Assembly: GCA_035295845.1 (NCBI GenBank) | Contig: DATGIF010000005.1 | Coordinates: 1-41,211, forward strand | From: Palsa-892 sp035295845 | GTDB taxonomy: Bacteria; Pseudomonadota; Alphaproteobacteria; Rhizobiales; Xanthobacteraceae | Direction of reading: 5' to 3' | DNA: 41,211 bases | Shown here: piece by piece, positions 1 through 7,742 of the stretch | How the letters are laid out: each line of letters begins with the position of its first letter | Numbering within the stretch: position 1 is the first letter of the stretch | Notes under the pieces: model-generated | The model's input: only the letters and a program-made list of their open reading frames with translations | Databases searched by the model: none | Told to the model about the DNA's origin: nothing | Made by a program: the position numbers and the translations under genes

Positions 1-162
1 GCCCGGATCGGCGGGAAAACAAACGTCGACGGTGGCTCCCGGCCAAAGTTCGGCGAGGAGCCGGGCATAGCCCTCGCTTGCCGCCACTCCTCCGGCGGCA
101 ACCTGACGCTCGCGCCCTTGGGCGGTATTTCCTTCGACAACAAGCAGGCGCGGGGCAGGCAT
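1..162 (-). CDS. type 1 glutamine amidotransferase (GMP synthase-like), N-terminal part only
   Basis: Leftward gene cut by the window edge; only about 54 N-terminal residues are visible, starting at the ATG on the complement of 160-162. The translation begins MPAPRLLVVEGNTAQGRERQ and continues with a segment rich in Ala/Gly and then SEGYARLLAELWPGATVDV. This matches the N-terminal strand and first helix of stand-alone class I glutamine amidotransferases of the GuaA-like type (COG0518) as I remember them. The catalytic Cys-His-Glu triad lies outside the window, so activity cannot be judged. It is transcribed divergently from glpD, with a 188-bp gap that must hold both promoters. The frame is clear; the family call rests on a short stretch. 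Confidence 0.65.
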   Translation of the reverse strand, partial: MPAPRLLVVEGNTAQGRERQVAAGGVAASEGYARLLAELWPGATVDVCFPADPG

Positions 163-194
163 GGCGGAACAATAACTTAAAGGAGTGAACGAAA

Positions 195-223
195 TTTACA
201 TAGGTATTTGTTTGCGGCAGAAT
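195..223 (+). promoter_or_regulatory. candidate sigma70-type promoter for glpD
   Basis: TTTACA at 195-200 and CAGAAT at 218-223 are separated by 17 bp, with five of six and four of six matches to the sigma70 consensus. The stretch is unusually AT-rich for this genome and lies in the divergent gap before glpD. The position is suggestive only; no transcription start can be seen in sequence. Confidence 0.3.
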
Positions 224-249
224 AGAGGAAATTTCTTTTATTTCCGCAA
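212..249. promoter_or_regulatory. inverted repeat in the glpD upstream region, possible operator
   Basis: TTGCGG at 212-217 is the reverse complement of CCGCAA at 244-249, and GGAAAT at 228-233 is the reverse complement of ATTTCC at 240-245. The two arms are nested and overlap the end of the candidate promoter. A repressor or activator site controlling glpD and/or the divergent amidotransferase is a plausible reading. I cannot tie it to a known regulator, and no regulator gene is adjacent in the window. Confidence 0.3.
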
Positions 250-350
250 GATTAGTCGCGCCGTGACACTCGGTAACAGATTGTGAAATCGGCGCTGATC
301 GTCCAGCATGCCGCCCGACAAAAGTAGGACGTGCTTTGCGGGGAAGCGGA

Positions 351-1856
351 ATGGCCGATTATGATCTGGCGATCATCGGCGGCGGCATCAACGGCTGCGG
401 TATTGCCCGCGATGCGGCGGGAAGAGGCCTCCGCGTGCTTCTCGTCGAGCAGGGCGACCTCGGCGGCGCCACATCCTCGGCCTCCACGAAACTGATCCAC
501 GGCGGCCTTCGCTATCTCGAGCACTACAATTTCCGGCTGGTGCGGGAATCGCTCGCCGAACGCGAGCGGTTGCTGACGCTCGCGCCGCATCTCGTGCGGC
601 CGATGCGCTTCATTCTGCCGCATGTCCACGGTCAGCGCCCCGCCTGGATGCTGCGCGCGGGCTTCTGGCTCTACGATCATCTCGGCGGCCGCACGACGCT
701 CGCGAAGACGCGCGTGCTGGATCTCGCCGACGATCCGGCCGGCGCGCCGCTGAAGCCAGGCTTTCACACCGGCTTCGAATATTCCGATTGCGTCACCGAC
801 GATGCCCGCCTCGTGGTCGCGAACGCGATCGGCGCGCGCGAAAAGGGCGCGAAGATCTCGCCCCGCACGCGGCTTACGGCGGCGCGGCGGGAGGGCGAAT
901 TCTGGCAGCTCGTGCTGCAGGCCGGCGGTAAGCGCGAAATCGTGCGGACGCGTGCGCTCGTCAACGCCGCCGGCCCCTGGGTCGCGCGCGTCAACGAAAC
1001 CATCATTCGGGTGCCGTCGCGCCACAAGATCCGGCTCGGCAAGGGGAGCCACATCGTCGTTCCGCGCCTGCACGCGCACGAGCGGGCCTATCTCCTGCAA
1101 GGCGGCGACGGCCGTCTCGTTTTCGCGATTCCCTATCAGGATCACTACACGCTGATCGGCACCACCGACACCGAAGTGAGCGGCGATCCCGGCCAGGTTT
1201 CGGCGAGCGCCGAGGAAATTCTCTATCTCTGCCGCAGCGCCGCCGCCTATTTTCGCGCGCCGGTGGAGCCTTCGAAACTCATCTGGAGCTATTCCGGCGT
1301 GCGGCCCCTGGTCGATGACGGCTCGAAGAAAGCCGACGATCTCACGCGCGACTACACCATCGAGGTGAATGGCCGCTACGGCGAGCCGCCGCTGATTTCC
1401 GTGTTCGGCGGCAAGCTCACCACCTACCGGCGCCTCGCGGAAGCCGTGCTCGCGAAGCTCAAGCATCGCCTGATCATGCAAAGGCCGTGGACGAGCGGGG
1501 AACCGCTGCCCGGCGGCGATCTCGGTCCCGCGGGGGTCGCGGGTTTGATCGAGGAAATCTCGAGCCGCCATTCCTATCTTCCGCGCACGCTCGTGCGGCG
1601 GTTTGCGTTCTCCTATGGCACGCGCGCCTGGCGGATGATCGCCGAGACCAAAAACATCGAAGATCTCGGCCCGCGACTTGTCGGCGATCTCCATCAGATC
1701 GAGCTCGACTATCTCCGCCGCGAAGAATGGGCACACACGCCCGAGGACGTGCTCTGGCGCCGCACCAAGCTTGGGCTCGCCGCAAGCAAGGCGGAAATCA
1801 CCGCCCTTGAAGCCGCCTTCGCCTCGCCGCCATCGGCGCAGGCCGCCGCAGAATGA
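351..1856 (+). CDS. glpD: glycerol-3-phosphate dehydrogenase, FAD-dependent (aerobic type)
   Basis: A 501-residue protein that oxidises sn-glycerol 3-phosphate to dihydroxyacetone phosphate at the inner face of the membrane and passes electrons to quinone. The N-terminus MADYDLAIIGGGINGCGIAR carries the GxGxxG-type dinucleotide fold for FAD. STKLIHGGLRYLE, near residue 50, is the typical GlpD segment after it, and the C-terminal part has the DAO_C helical domain. The ATG at 351 is preferred over an in-frame TTG at 336, because it follows a purine-rich GGGGAAG and puts the FAD motif at the usual distance from the start. The stop overlaps the glpK start by four bases (ATGA), so the two are very likely translationally coupled. 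Length is normal for the family. Confidence 0.95.
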   Translation: MADYDLAIIGGGINGCGIARDAAGRGLRVLLVEQGDLGGATSSASTKLIHGGLRYLEHYNFRLVRESLAERERLLTLAPHLVRPMRFILPHVHGQRPAWMLRAGFWLYDHLGGRTTLAKTRVLDLADDPAGAPLKPGFHTGFEYSDCVTDDARLVVANAIGAREKGAKISPRTRLTAARREGEFWQLVLQAGGKREIVRTRALVNAAGPWVARVNETIIRVPSRHKIRLGKGSHIVVPRLHAHERAYLLQGGDGRLVFAIPYQDHYTLIGTTDTEVSGDPGQVSASAEEILYLCRSAAAYFRAPVEPSKLIWSYSGVRPLVDDGSKKADDLTRDYTIEVNGRYGEPPLISVFGGKLTTYRRLAEAVLAKLKHRLIMQRPWTSGEPLPGGDLGPAGVAGLIEEISSRHSYLPRTLVRRFAFSYGTRAWRMIAETKNIEDLGPRLVGDLHQIELDYLRREEWAHTPEDVLWRRTKLGLAASKAEITALEAAFASPPSAQAAAE

Positions 1857-3355
1857 AGGCGATGCAGGCGCACGTCGTCGCGATCGACCAGGGGACGACT
1901 TCGACGCGGGCGATCGTGTTCGATTCCGCCTTGCAGCCGCTCGCGGTCGCGCAGCAGGAGATCACCCAGCATTATCCCGCGCCGGGTCACGTCGAGCACG
2001 ACGCCGAGGAAATCTGGCAAAGCGTCGTTGCGACCGTTGGTGCCGCGCTCGAAAAGGCGGGGCTTGCCGCCGCCGACATCGCCGCCATCGGGATTACCAA
2101 TCAGCGCGAGACAACCGTGATCTGGGATCGCGCCACCGGAAAGCCCGTTCACCGCGCGATCGTCTGGCAGGACCGGCGCACGGCCGATCTCTGCGGCCGG
2201 CTGAAAAGCGAAGGCCACGAGGGGTCGATTTCGGAACGCACCGGGCTTCTGATCGATCCCTATTTTTCCGGCACCAAGATCGCCTGGATGCTCGATCAGG
2301 TGGAAGGCGTCCGCGCCGCCGCCGAGGCGGGGAAGCTCGCGTTCGGAACGATCGATTCGTTTCTGTTGTGGCGGCTCACCGGCGGCAAGACCTTCGCCAC
2401 CGATGCGACCAATGCCTCGCGCACGCTTCTCCTCGATTTGAAACGCGCGCGCTGGGACGACGACATGCTGCGTCTCTTTCGCGTGCCCGCCAAGCTTCTT
2501 CCCGAAGTTCGCGACTCAGCCGGAGATTTCGGCACGACCGGGAAATCGCTCTTCGGCGCGCCCATCGCGATCCGCGGCATCGCCGGCGATCAACAGGCGG
2601 CCGTCATCGGCCAGGCGTGCGTGAAGCCCGGCATGATGAAGGCGACTTATGGCACCGGCTGCTTCGCGCTGCTGCACACGGGCGACCAACCGATCCATTC
2701 CACCAACCGCCTGCTGACGACGATCGCCTATCAGCTCAACGGCAAGCGCGCCTATGCGCTCGAAGGCGCGATTTTCATCGCCGGCGCCGCCGTGCAATGG
2801 CTGCGCGACGCCATGGGCATCATTCGCGCGGCACCCGAAGCGGATGCGCTCGCGGCAAAAGCAAACCCCCAGGAACGCGTAATCCTGGTGCCCGCCTTCA
2901 CCGGCCTTGGCGCCCCGTGGTGGGACGCCGAAGCCCGCGGCGCGATCTTCGGCCTCACCCGCGCGAGCGGCGCCGCCGAGCTCGCGCGCGCGGTGATCGA
3001 AAGCGTCGGCTTTCAGACCGCCGATCTTCTCGAAGCGATGCGCGCCGATTGGCCCGCCGGCGCCCATGGCGGCACGGTGCTTCGCGTCGATGGCGGCATG
3101 GCGCGGAGCGACATCGCCATGCAATTTCTTGCCGACATTCTCGATGCGCCCATCGACCGGCCGAATGCCACCGAAACGACGGCGCGGGGGGCCGCTTACC
3201 TCGCCGGCTTCGCCGCCGGAATCTATCCTGATCTCAAGGAGTTAGAGAAACTCTGGCAGCTCGAGCGAAGATTCATGCCGGCGATCGACGCCACCGCCCG
3301 CGCCGAAGCGCTCGTGCATTGGCGCGACGCGGTTCGCCGCACGCGCTCGCATTGA
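1853..3355 (+). CDS. glpK: glycerol kinase
   Basis: A 500-residue FGGY-family kinase that phosphorylates glycerol with ATP to give the substrate of GlpD. The N-terminal sequence reads VVAIDQGTTSTRAIVFD, the phosphate-binding loop of the FGGY fold. The ESVGFQTADLLEAM and DGGMARSD segments of the C-terminal domain are also as expected for GlpK. The start overlaps the glpD stop. No glycerol facilitator (glpF), glpR regulator or glycerol ABC transporter is present in the window, so uptake and control must come from elsewhere. Length and motifs are complete. Confidence 0.96.
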   Translation: MKAMQAHVVAIDQGTTSTRAIVFDSALQPLAVAQQEITQHYPAPGHVEHDAEEIWQSVVATVGAALEKAGLAAADIAAIGITNQRETTVIWDRATGKPVHRAIVWQDRRTADLCGRLKSEGHEGSISERTGLLIDPYFSGTKIAWMLDQVEGVRAAAEAGKLAFGTIDSFLLWRLTGGKTFATDATNASRTLLLDLKRARWDDDMLRLFRVPAKLLPEVRDSAGDFGTTGKSLFGAPIAIRGIAGDQQAAVIGQACVKPGMMKATYGTGCFALLHTGDQPIHSTNRLLTTIAYQLNGKRAYALEGAIFIAGAAVQWLRDAMGIIRAAPEADALAAKANPQERVILVPAFTGLGAPWWDAEARGAIFGLTRASGAAELARAVIESVGFQTADLLEAMRADWPAGAHGGTVLRVDGGMARSDIAMQFLADILDAPIDRPNATETTARGAAYLAGFAAGIYPDLKELEKLWQLERRFMPAIDATARAEALVHWRDAVRRTRSH

Positions 3356-3419
3356 GGCGCGCTTCGATCCTCGCTATAGCCAGCAGCGAAATGACGCGGG
3401 CGGAAGAGCGGCGGTCATC

Positions 3420-4586
3420 ATGAGCGTGCTGACGAAAGCGCCAAAGAGCCTCGGCGCCGTGCGCAGAAGCTTCGCGCCATGGAGCGATCCTGCGAGCCGG
3501 CCGGTCATCCGCTTCGAAAAGGTGACGAAGCGCTTCGGCGACGTCACCGCAGTCTCTGAACTGTCCCTCGATATTTACGAGCGCGAATTTTTTGCGCTGC
3601 TCGGTCCCTCCGGCTGCGGCAAGACCACGCTGATGCGCATCGTCGCGGGCTTCGAGGAGGCGAGCGAAGGCCGCGTGCTCTTGGCGGGCGAGGATCTCGC
3701 CGACGTGCCGCCGCATCGCCGGCCGGTGAACATGATGTTTCAGTCCTACGCGCTGTTTCCGCACATGAACGTGTGGAAGAACGTCGCCTTCGGGCTGAAG
3801 CAGGAGCGGCTCGCGGCGGACGAAATTTCCGCCCGCGTCGAGGAAATGCTGAAGCTCGTTGATCTCGCGGGCTTCGAGCGGCGCAAGCCCGATCAGCTGT
3901 CCGGCGGCCAGCGCCAGCGCGTGGCGCTGGCGCGGGCGCTGGTGAAACGACCGCGCGTGCTTCTGCTCGACGAGCCGCTCGCCGCGCTCGACAAGAAACT
4001 GCGCGAGGAGACGCAGCTCGAGCTCATGCACCTGCAGCAAAAGCTCGGCACCACCTTTGTGATCGTCACCCACGACCAGGAAGAGGCGATGACCATGGCC
4101 GACCGCATCGCGGTGATGGATCACGGTCGCCTAGCGCAGGTGGCGACCCCCGCCGAGATCTACGAGCAGCCGAATTCGCGCTATGTCGCGGGCTTCGTCG
4201 GCGACGTGAATTTGATCGAGGCGAAGGTCGAAGCGGCGGGCGCGAACGAAGCGAAGCTTGCGGGCGTTTCCGTGCCTTCGGCCATTCGCGTGGCGCAAAA
4301 GCTCGATGCGAAAACCGGTGATACCGTCTGGCTCGCGCTTCGTCCGGAAAAAGTGCGGATTTCACTCGCGCCGCCCGTGGACACGAATGTGAACTGCGTC
4401 GAGGGCGCCGTGCACGACATCGCCTATCTCGGCGATGTTTCCGTTTATCACGTGCGCGGCGCGAACGGCGTCTTGCTGAAAGCGGCGGCGGCCAACCTCA
4501 CGCGCCTCGTCGAGCGTCCGATCGGCTGGGACGACAAGGTATTTCTCTCCTGGGCGCCGGATGCCGGCGTCGTGCTCACCCGCTAG
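3420..4586 (+). CDS. potG: polyamine (putrescine-type) ABC transporter ATP-binding protein, PotG/PotA-like
   Basis: A 388-residue ATPase subunit of a polyamine-type importer. The ABC domain contains Walker A GPSGCGKTT, Q-loop FQSYALFPHM, signature LSGGQRQR, Walker B VLLLDEPLAALD and the switch histidine in VTHDQEEAM. The C-terminal part is a TOBE-like domain, which in this family binds regulatory ligand or stabilises the dimer. About 30 residues precede the ABC domain, slightly more than in PotA and close to PotG. The gene starts 64 bp after glpK and is followed 8 bp later by the first permease. Substrate is inferred from overall resemblance; other small cations or organic solutes are possible in this transporter family. 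Confidence 0.85.
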   Translation: MSVLTKAPKSLGAVRRSFAPWSDPASRPVIRFEKVTKRFGDVTAVSELSLDIYEREFFALLGPSGCGKTTLMRIVAGFEEASEGRVLLAGEDLADVPPHRRPVNMMFQSYALFPHMNVWKNVAFGLKQERLAADEISARVEEMLKLVDLAGFERRKPDQLSGGQRQRVALARALVKRPRVLLLDEPLAALDKKLREETQLELMHLQQKLGTTFVIVTHDQEEAMTMADRIAVMDHGRLAQVATPAEIYEQPNSRYVAGFVGDVNLIEAKVEAAGANEAKLAGVSVPSAIRVAQKLDAKTGDTVWLALRPEKVRISLAPPVDTNVNCVEGAVHDIAYLGDVSVYHVRGANGVLLKAAAANLTRLVERPIGWDDKVFLSWAPDAGVVLTR

Positions 4587-4594
4587 GAGCGCGC

Positions 4595-5506
4595 ATGCAA
4601 GGGAAGCGAAACCCCGGCGGCCGGTTTCTCGTTGTGCTCGTGCCTTATCTCTGGCTCGCCTTCTTCTTCCTGGTGCCGTTCCTGATCGTGCTCAAGATCA
4701 GCCTTTCGCATGATGTGATGGCGCGGCCGCCTTACGCGCCGCTTCTCGATCTCACGCAGGGCTGGCAGGGAATAAAAGAATTTCTGTCGCAGCTCGATTT
4801 TTCCAACTACGCGCTGCTGGGCAAGGACAGGATTTATCTCGCCGCCTATCTGCAGAGCCTGCGCATCGCCGCGATTTCGACCGTTCTCCTGCTCCTGATC
4901 GGTTATCCGATCGCCTATGCCATGGCGCGCGCGCCGGAACGGCTGCGCCCGTTGCTGGTGATGGCGGTCATCCTGCCGTTCTGGACGTCGTTTCTGATCC
5001 GCATTTACGCCTGGATCGGCATTCTTTCGCGCGAGGGATTTCTGAGCCAGCTTCTCATTTATCTCGGCTTGACCGACAGGCCGGTCGAACTTCTCTACAC
5101 CAACACCGCGGTTTATATCGGCATCGTCTATTCGTATCTGCCGTTGATGGTGCTGCCGCTCTACGCGACGCTCGAAAAAATGGATCACGCGCTCCTGGAG
5201 GCGGCGGCGGACCTAGGCGCGCCGCCGCTCGCCGCTTTCTGGCGCGTCACGTTCCCGCTTTCGCTGCCCGGCGTGATCGCGGGCTCGCTTCTCTGCTTCA
5301 TTCCGGCCGTCGGCGAATTCGTCATTCCCGATCTCATGGGCGGCTCGGAAACGCTGATGATCGGCAAGACCATGTGGACCGAGTTTTTCGAGAACCGTTC
5401 CTGGACCGTTTCCTCGGCGGTCGCGGTCGTGCTGTTGATCGTGCTGGTCGCGCCGATCCTGATCTATCAGCGGGCCGAGGCGCGCTCGCTGGAGAAAGCG
5501 GCATGA
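4595..5506 (+). CDS. potH: polyamine-type ABC transporter permease, PotH/PotB-like
   Basis: A 303-residue integral membrane protein. Hydrophobic segments are visible at roughly residues 9-32, 87-110, 123-145, 168-192, 222-245 and 275-297, giving the six-helix plan of this permease family. The EAA loop reads EAAADLGAPPLAAFWRVTFP, the contact site for the ATPase. An AGGAGC element a few bases before the ATG at 4595 supports the start. The gene lies between the ATPase and the second permease, whose start overlaps its stop. The LVPYLWLAFFFLVPF start and the FVIPDLMGGSETLMIG segment are close to PotH as I know it. Confidence 0.87.
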   Translation: MQGKRNPGGRFLVVLVPYLWLAFFFLVPFLIVLKISLSHDVMARPPYAPLLDLTQGWQGIKEFLSQLDFSNYALLGKDRIYLAAYLQSLRIAAISTVLLLLIGYPIAYAMARAPERLRPLLVMAVILPFWTSFLIRIYAWIGILSREGFLSQLLIYLGLTDRPVELLYTNTAVYIGIVYSYLPLMVLPLYATLEKMDHALLEAAADLGAPPLAAFWRVTFPLSLPGVIAGSLLCFIPAVGEFVIPDLMGGSETLMIGKTMWTEFFENRSWTVSSAVAVVLLIVLVAPILIYQRAEARSLEKAA

Positions 5507-6333
5507 GCCGCGCAATGCGCAAAGGCTTGAGCGCCTTCAACGTCGCCTCGCTCGCGGCGGGTTTCGCGTTTCTCTACCTCCCGCTCGTGCTTCTCGTCGT
5601 CTATTCGTTCAACGGCTCGAAGCTCGTGACCGTGTGGGGCGGATTTTCCACGCGCTGGTACGCTTCGCTCCTTGACAATCAGCAATTGCTCGCCGCCGCC
5701 TGGGTGACGCTGCGCGTCGCCTTCGTCTCGGCGAGCCTTGCCACCGTTCTCGGCACCTGTGCGGCGGTCGCGCTCGTGCGCATGGGCCGCTTCACCGGGC
5801 GCACGCTTTTCGTCGGCATGATCTACGCGCCGATCGTGATGCCGGAAGTCATCACCGGCCTTTCGCTTCTTCTCCTCTTCGTCGCGCTCGATCTCGATCG
5901 CGGCTTTTGGACGGTGATGCTCGCGCATTTGAGCTTCACGATGTGCTTCGTCGCGGTGGTCGTGCAGGCGCGGCTCCTGAGCTTCGACAGGAGCATCGAG
6001 GAGGCGGCGATGGACCTCGGCGCGCCGCCGCTGAAGACGTTTTTCGCGATCACCTTGCCGATCATCGCGCCCGCGGTCGCCGCCGGTTTTCTCCTGGCCT
6101 TCACGCTTTCGCTCGACGATCTGGTGATCGCGAGCTTCACCACCGGCCCCGGTGCCACCACGCTGCCGATCCGCATCTACAGCCAGGTGCGGCTCGGCGT
6201 GACGCCGGAGATCAACGCCGTTTGCACCGTGTTCATCGCCGTGGTTACGGTGGTGGTGATCATCGCTTCGCTTGCGGCGAAGCGCGACGCGGCAGGCCGC
6301 GAGCGCGCGGCGCAGATGGCGGCAAGGGCGTGA
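5503..6333 (+). CDS. potI: polyamine-type ABC transporter permease, PotI/PotC-like
   Basis: A 276-residue second permease, forming the membrane heterodimer with the preceding gene. The ATG at 5503 overlaps the upstream stop by four bases, so this start is preferred over more distal in-frame codons inside the potH-like gene. The EAA loop reads EEAAMDLGAPPLKTFFAITLP, and LSLDDLVIASFTTGPGATTLP is a strongly conserved PotI/PotC segment. About six hydrophobic helices are present. The operon ends here without a periplasmic binding protein; pgi starts 7 bp later. The binding protein needed for import must be encoded outside the visible region or shared with another system. Confidence 0.87.
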   Translation: MSRAMRKGLSAFNVASLAAGFAFLYLPLVLLVVYSFNGSKLVTVWGGFSTRWYASLLDNQQLLAAAWVTLRVAFVSASLATVLGTCAAVALVRMGRFTGRTLFVGMIYAPIVMPEVITGLSLLLLFVALDLDRGFWTVMLAHLSFTMCFVAVVVQARLLSFDRSIEEAAMDLGAPPLKTFFAITLPIIAPAVAAGFLLAFTLSLDDLVIASFTTGPGATTLPIRIYSQVRLGVTPEINAVCTVFIAVVTVVVIIASLAAKRDAAGRERAAQMAARA

Positions 6334-6340
6334 GGGATTG

Positions 6341-7654
6341 ATGCGCTACACCCACTCGATCGAACGCGCGTTCAGGAGCCGGATCGGCGAGGGCGGCCTC
6401 GACGATCAGGCCTTTGCACGCGCGCTCGCGCATGCGGAGGGCGAGCTCGAAAACCTGCGCAACGCCCATAAGAGCGGCTCGCTGCCGCTCCTGCGCCTGC
6501 CGGAGAAGACCGACGATTTCGCCGCGCTGAAACAGGCGGTGAAACAATTCGCCAAGGCCAGCGACATTGTTTTTTTCGGCACCGGCGGCTCGAGCCTCGG
6601 CGGCCAGACGCTCGCGCAGCTCGCCGACTACGCGGTTCCCGGCCTCGGCGCCTTGCGCGAGAAGCCGCGCGTGCACTTCTTCGACAATCTCGATCCCATC
6701 ACCTTCGAGGAATTCCTGAAACGCGTGCCGCTGAAGACCACGCGCTTTGTTTCGATCTCGAAATCCGGCGGCACCGGCGAAACGCTGATGCAGACCATCG
6801 CCGCGATCGAGGCGCTGAAGCGCGCGAAGCTCGAAAAGCGCTTGCCCGATCACCTGATCGGTCTTTCCGAGCCCGCGCGGCCGGGCAAGCGCAACGGATT
6901 GCGCGAGCTCATGCAAGGGTATGGCTGCCTCGTGCTCGATCACGATCCCGGCGTCGGCGGCCGCTATTCGGTGCTTTCCAACGTTGGCCTCTTGCCCGCG
7001 CTCGCGCTCGGCCTCGATGCGAAAGCGATCCGCGCCGGCGCGCGCGAGGCGCTCGCGCCACTCCTTGCCGGTAAGCCCGCGAAGGAATTTCCGCCGGCGG
7101 TGGGCGCCGCCCTTTCGGTCACCGCGAGCGAGGGCGGAAAGCCGATCGCCGTCACCATGGCCTATGCCGACCGGCTCGAGCGTTTCGCCAAATGGTGGGT
7201 GCAGCTTTGGGCCGAGAGCCTCGGCAAAGCGGGCAAGGGCACGACGCCGGTCGCGGCCCTCGGCCCCGTCGATCAACACAGTCAGTTGCAGCTTTACCTC
7301 GCCGGCCCCGGCGACAAGCTCTTCACGGTCATCACGGCGGGCGTCGGCGGCCGCGGGCCGCGCATGGACGCGGCACTTTCCAAGATCGCGGGCGAGCCGG
7401 AATTCGCCGGCCGCCGCATCGGCGACCTTGTCGCCGCCCAAGGCCGCGCCACCGCCGACACGCTCGCGAAGAACGGGCGCCCCGTGCGCGTAATCCACAT
7501 CGAAGAACTCGACGAGCGCACGCTTGGTGCATTGTTGATGCACTTTATGCTCGAGACGATCATCGCCGCCCGCCTGTTGGGCGTCGATCCGTTCGACCAG
7601 CCGGCGGTCGAGGAGGGGAAGATCCTCGCCAAGAAATATCTCGCCGGCAAATAG
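6341..7654 (+). CDS. pgi: glucose-6-phosphate isomerase (short form)
   Basis: A 437-residue protein interconverting glucose 6-phosphate and fructose 6-phosphate. It contains the SIS-fold phosphate-binding segments FFGTGGSSLGGQ and SISKSGGTGETL, and GGRYSVLSNVGLLPA, the counterpart of PGI signature 1. PVDQHSQLQLY has the His of the ring-opening step. The end, GVDPFDQPAVEEGK, matches PGI signature 2 with the C-terminal lysine. It is about 110 residues shorter than the E. coli enzyme and in the range of the compact bacterial forms. The ATG at 6341, preceded by GAGGG, is chosen over an upstream in-frame start that would overlap the permease gene. It starts 7 bp after the permease, so co-transcription is possible. 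Confidence 0.9.
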   Translation: MRYTHSIERAFRSRIGEGGLDDQAFARALAHAEGELENLRNAHKSGSLPLLRLPEKTDDFAALKQAVKQFAKASDIVFFGTGGSSLGGQTLAQLADYAVPGLGALREKPRVHFFDNLDPITFEEFLKRVPLKTTRFVSISKSGGTGETLMQTIAAIEALKRAKLEKRLPDHLIGLSEPARPGKRNGLRELMQGYGCLVLDHDPGVGGRYSVLSNVGLLPALALGLDAKAIRAGAREALAPLLAGKPAKEFPPAVGAALSVTASEGGKPIAVTMAYADRLERFAKWWVQLWAESLGKAGKGTTPVAALGPVDQHSQLQLYLAGPGDKLFTVITAGVGGRGPRMDAALSKIAGEPEFAGRRIGDLVAAQGRATADTLAKNGRPVRVIHIEELDERTLGALLMHFMLETIIAARLLGVDPFDQPAVEEGKILAKKYLAGK

Positions 7655-7680
7655 CTGTGCACAGCGGGGACGAGGGCCTG

Positions 7681-7733
7681 TAGCTGCCGTGAAGCGGCGC
7701 TAACGGCTAGATTCTGAACCTTGAGTCGTTCAG
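7681..7733 (+). other. two small hairpins in the pgi-mutL gap
   Basis: The first hairpin (7681-7702) pairs TAGC-T-GCCG with CGGC-GCTA around TGAAG, with one unpaired T. The second pairs CTGAAC (7714-7719) with GTTCAG (7728-7733). Neither is followed by a run of T, so they are weak candidates for an intrinsic terminator. They could equally be part of the mutL leader. Nothing else recognisable lies in this 88-bp gap. Confidence 0.3.
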
Positions 7734-7742
7734 GGTCGCGCC

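Noticed and set aside
178..286. AAAGGAG at 178-184 followed by a 34-codon frame from GTG at 185
   Set aside because: The ribosome-binding element touches the GTG with no spacer, and the short frame ends without any similarity; it lies in the divergent promoter region.
252..1736. 494-residue open frame on the minus strand across glpD
   Set aside because: It is an antisense shadow of a clear glpD. High GC makes stop codons rare in the complementary frame; the translation is Arg/Ala/Glu-rich without any recognisable domain.
1678..3231. 517-residue open frame on the plus strand inside glpD/glpK
   Set aside because: Out-of-frame shadow of glpK with an extreme Arg/Ser/Pro composition and no motifs.
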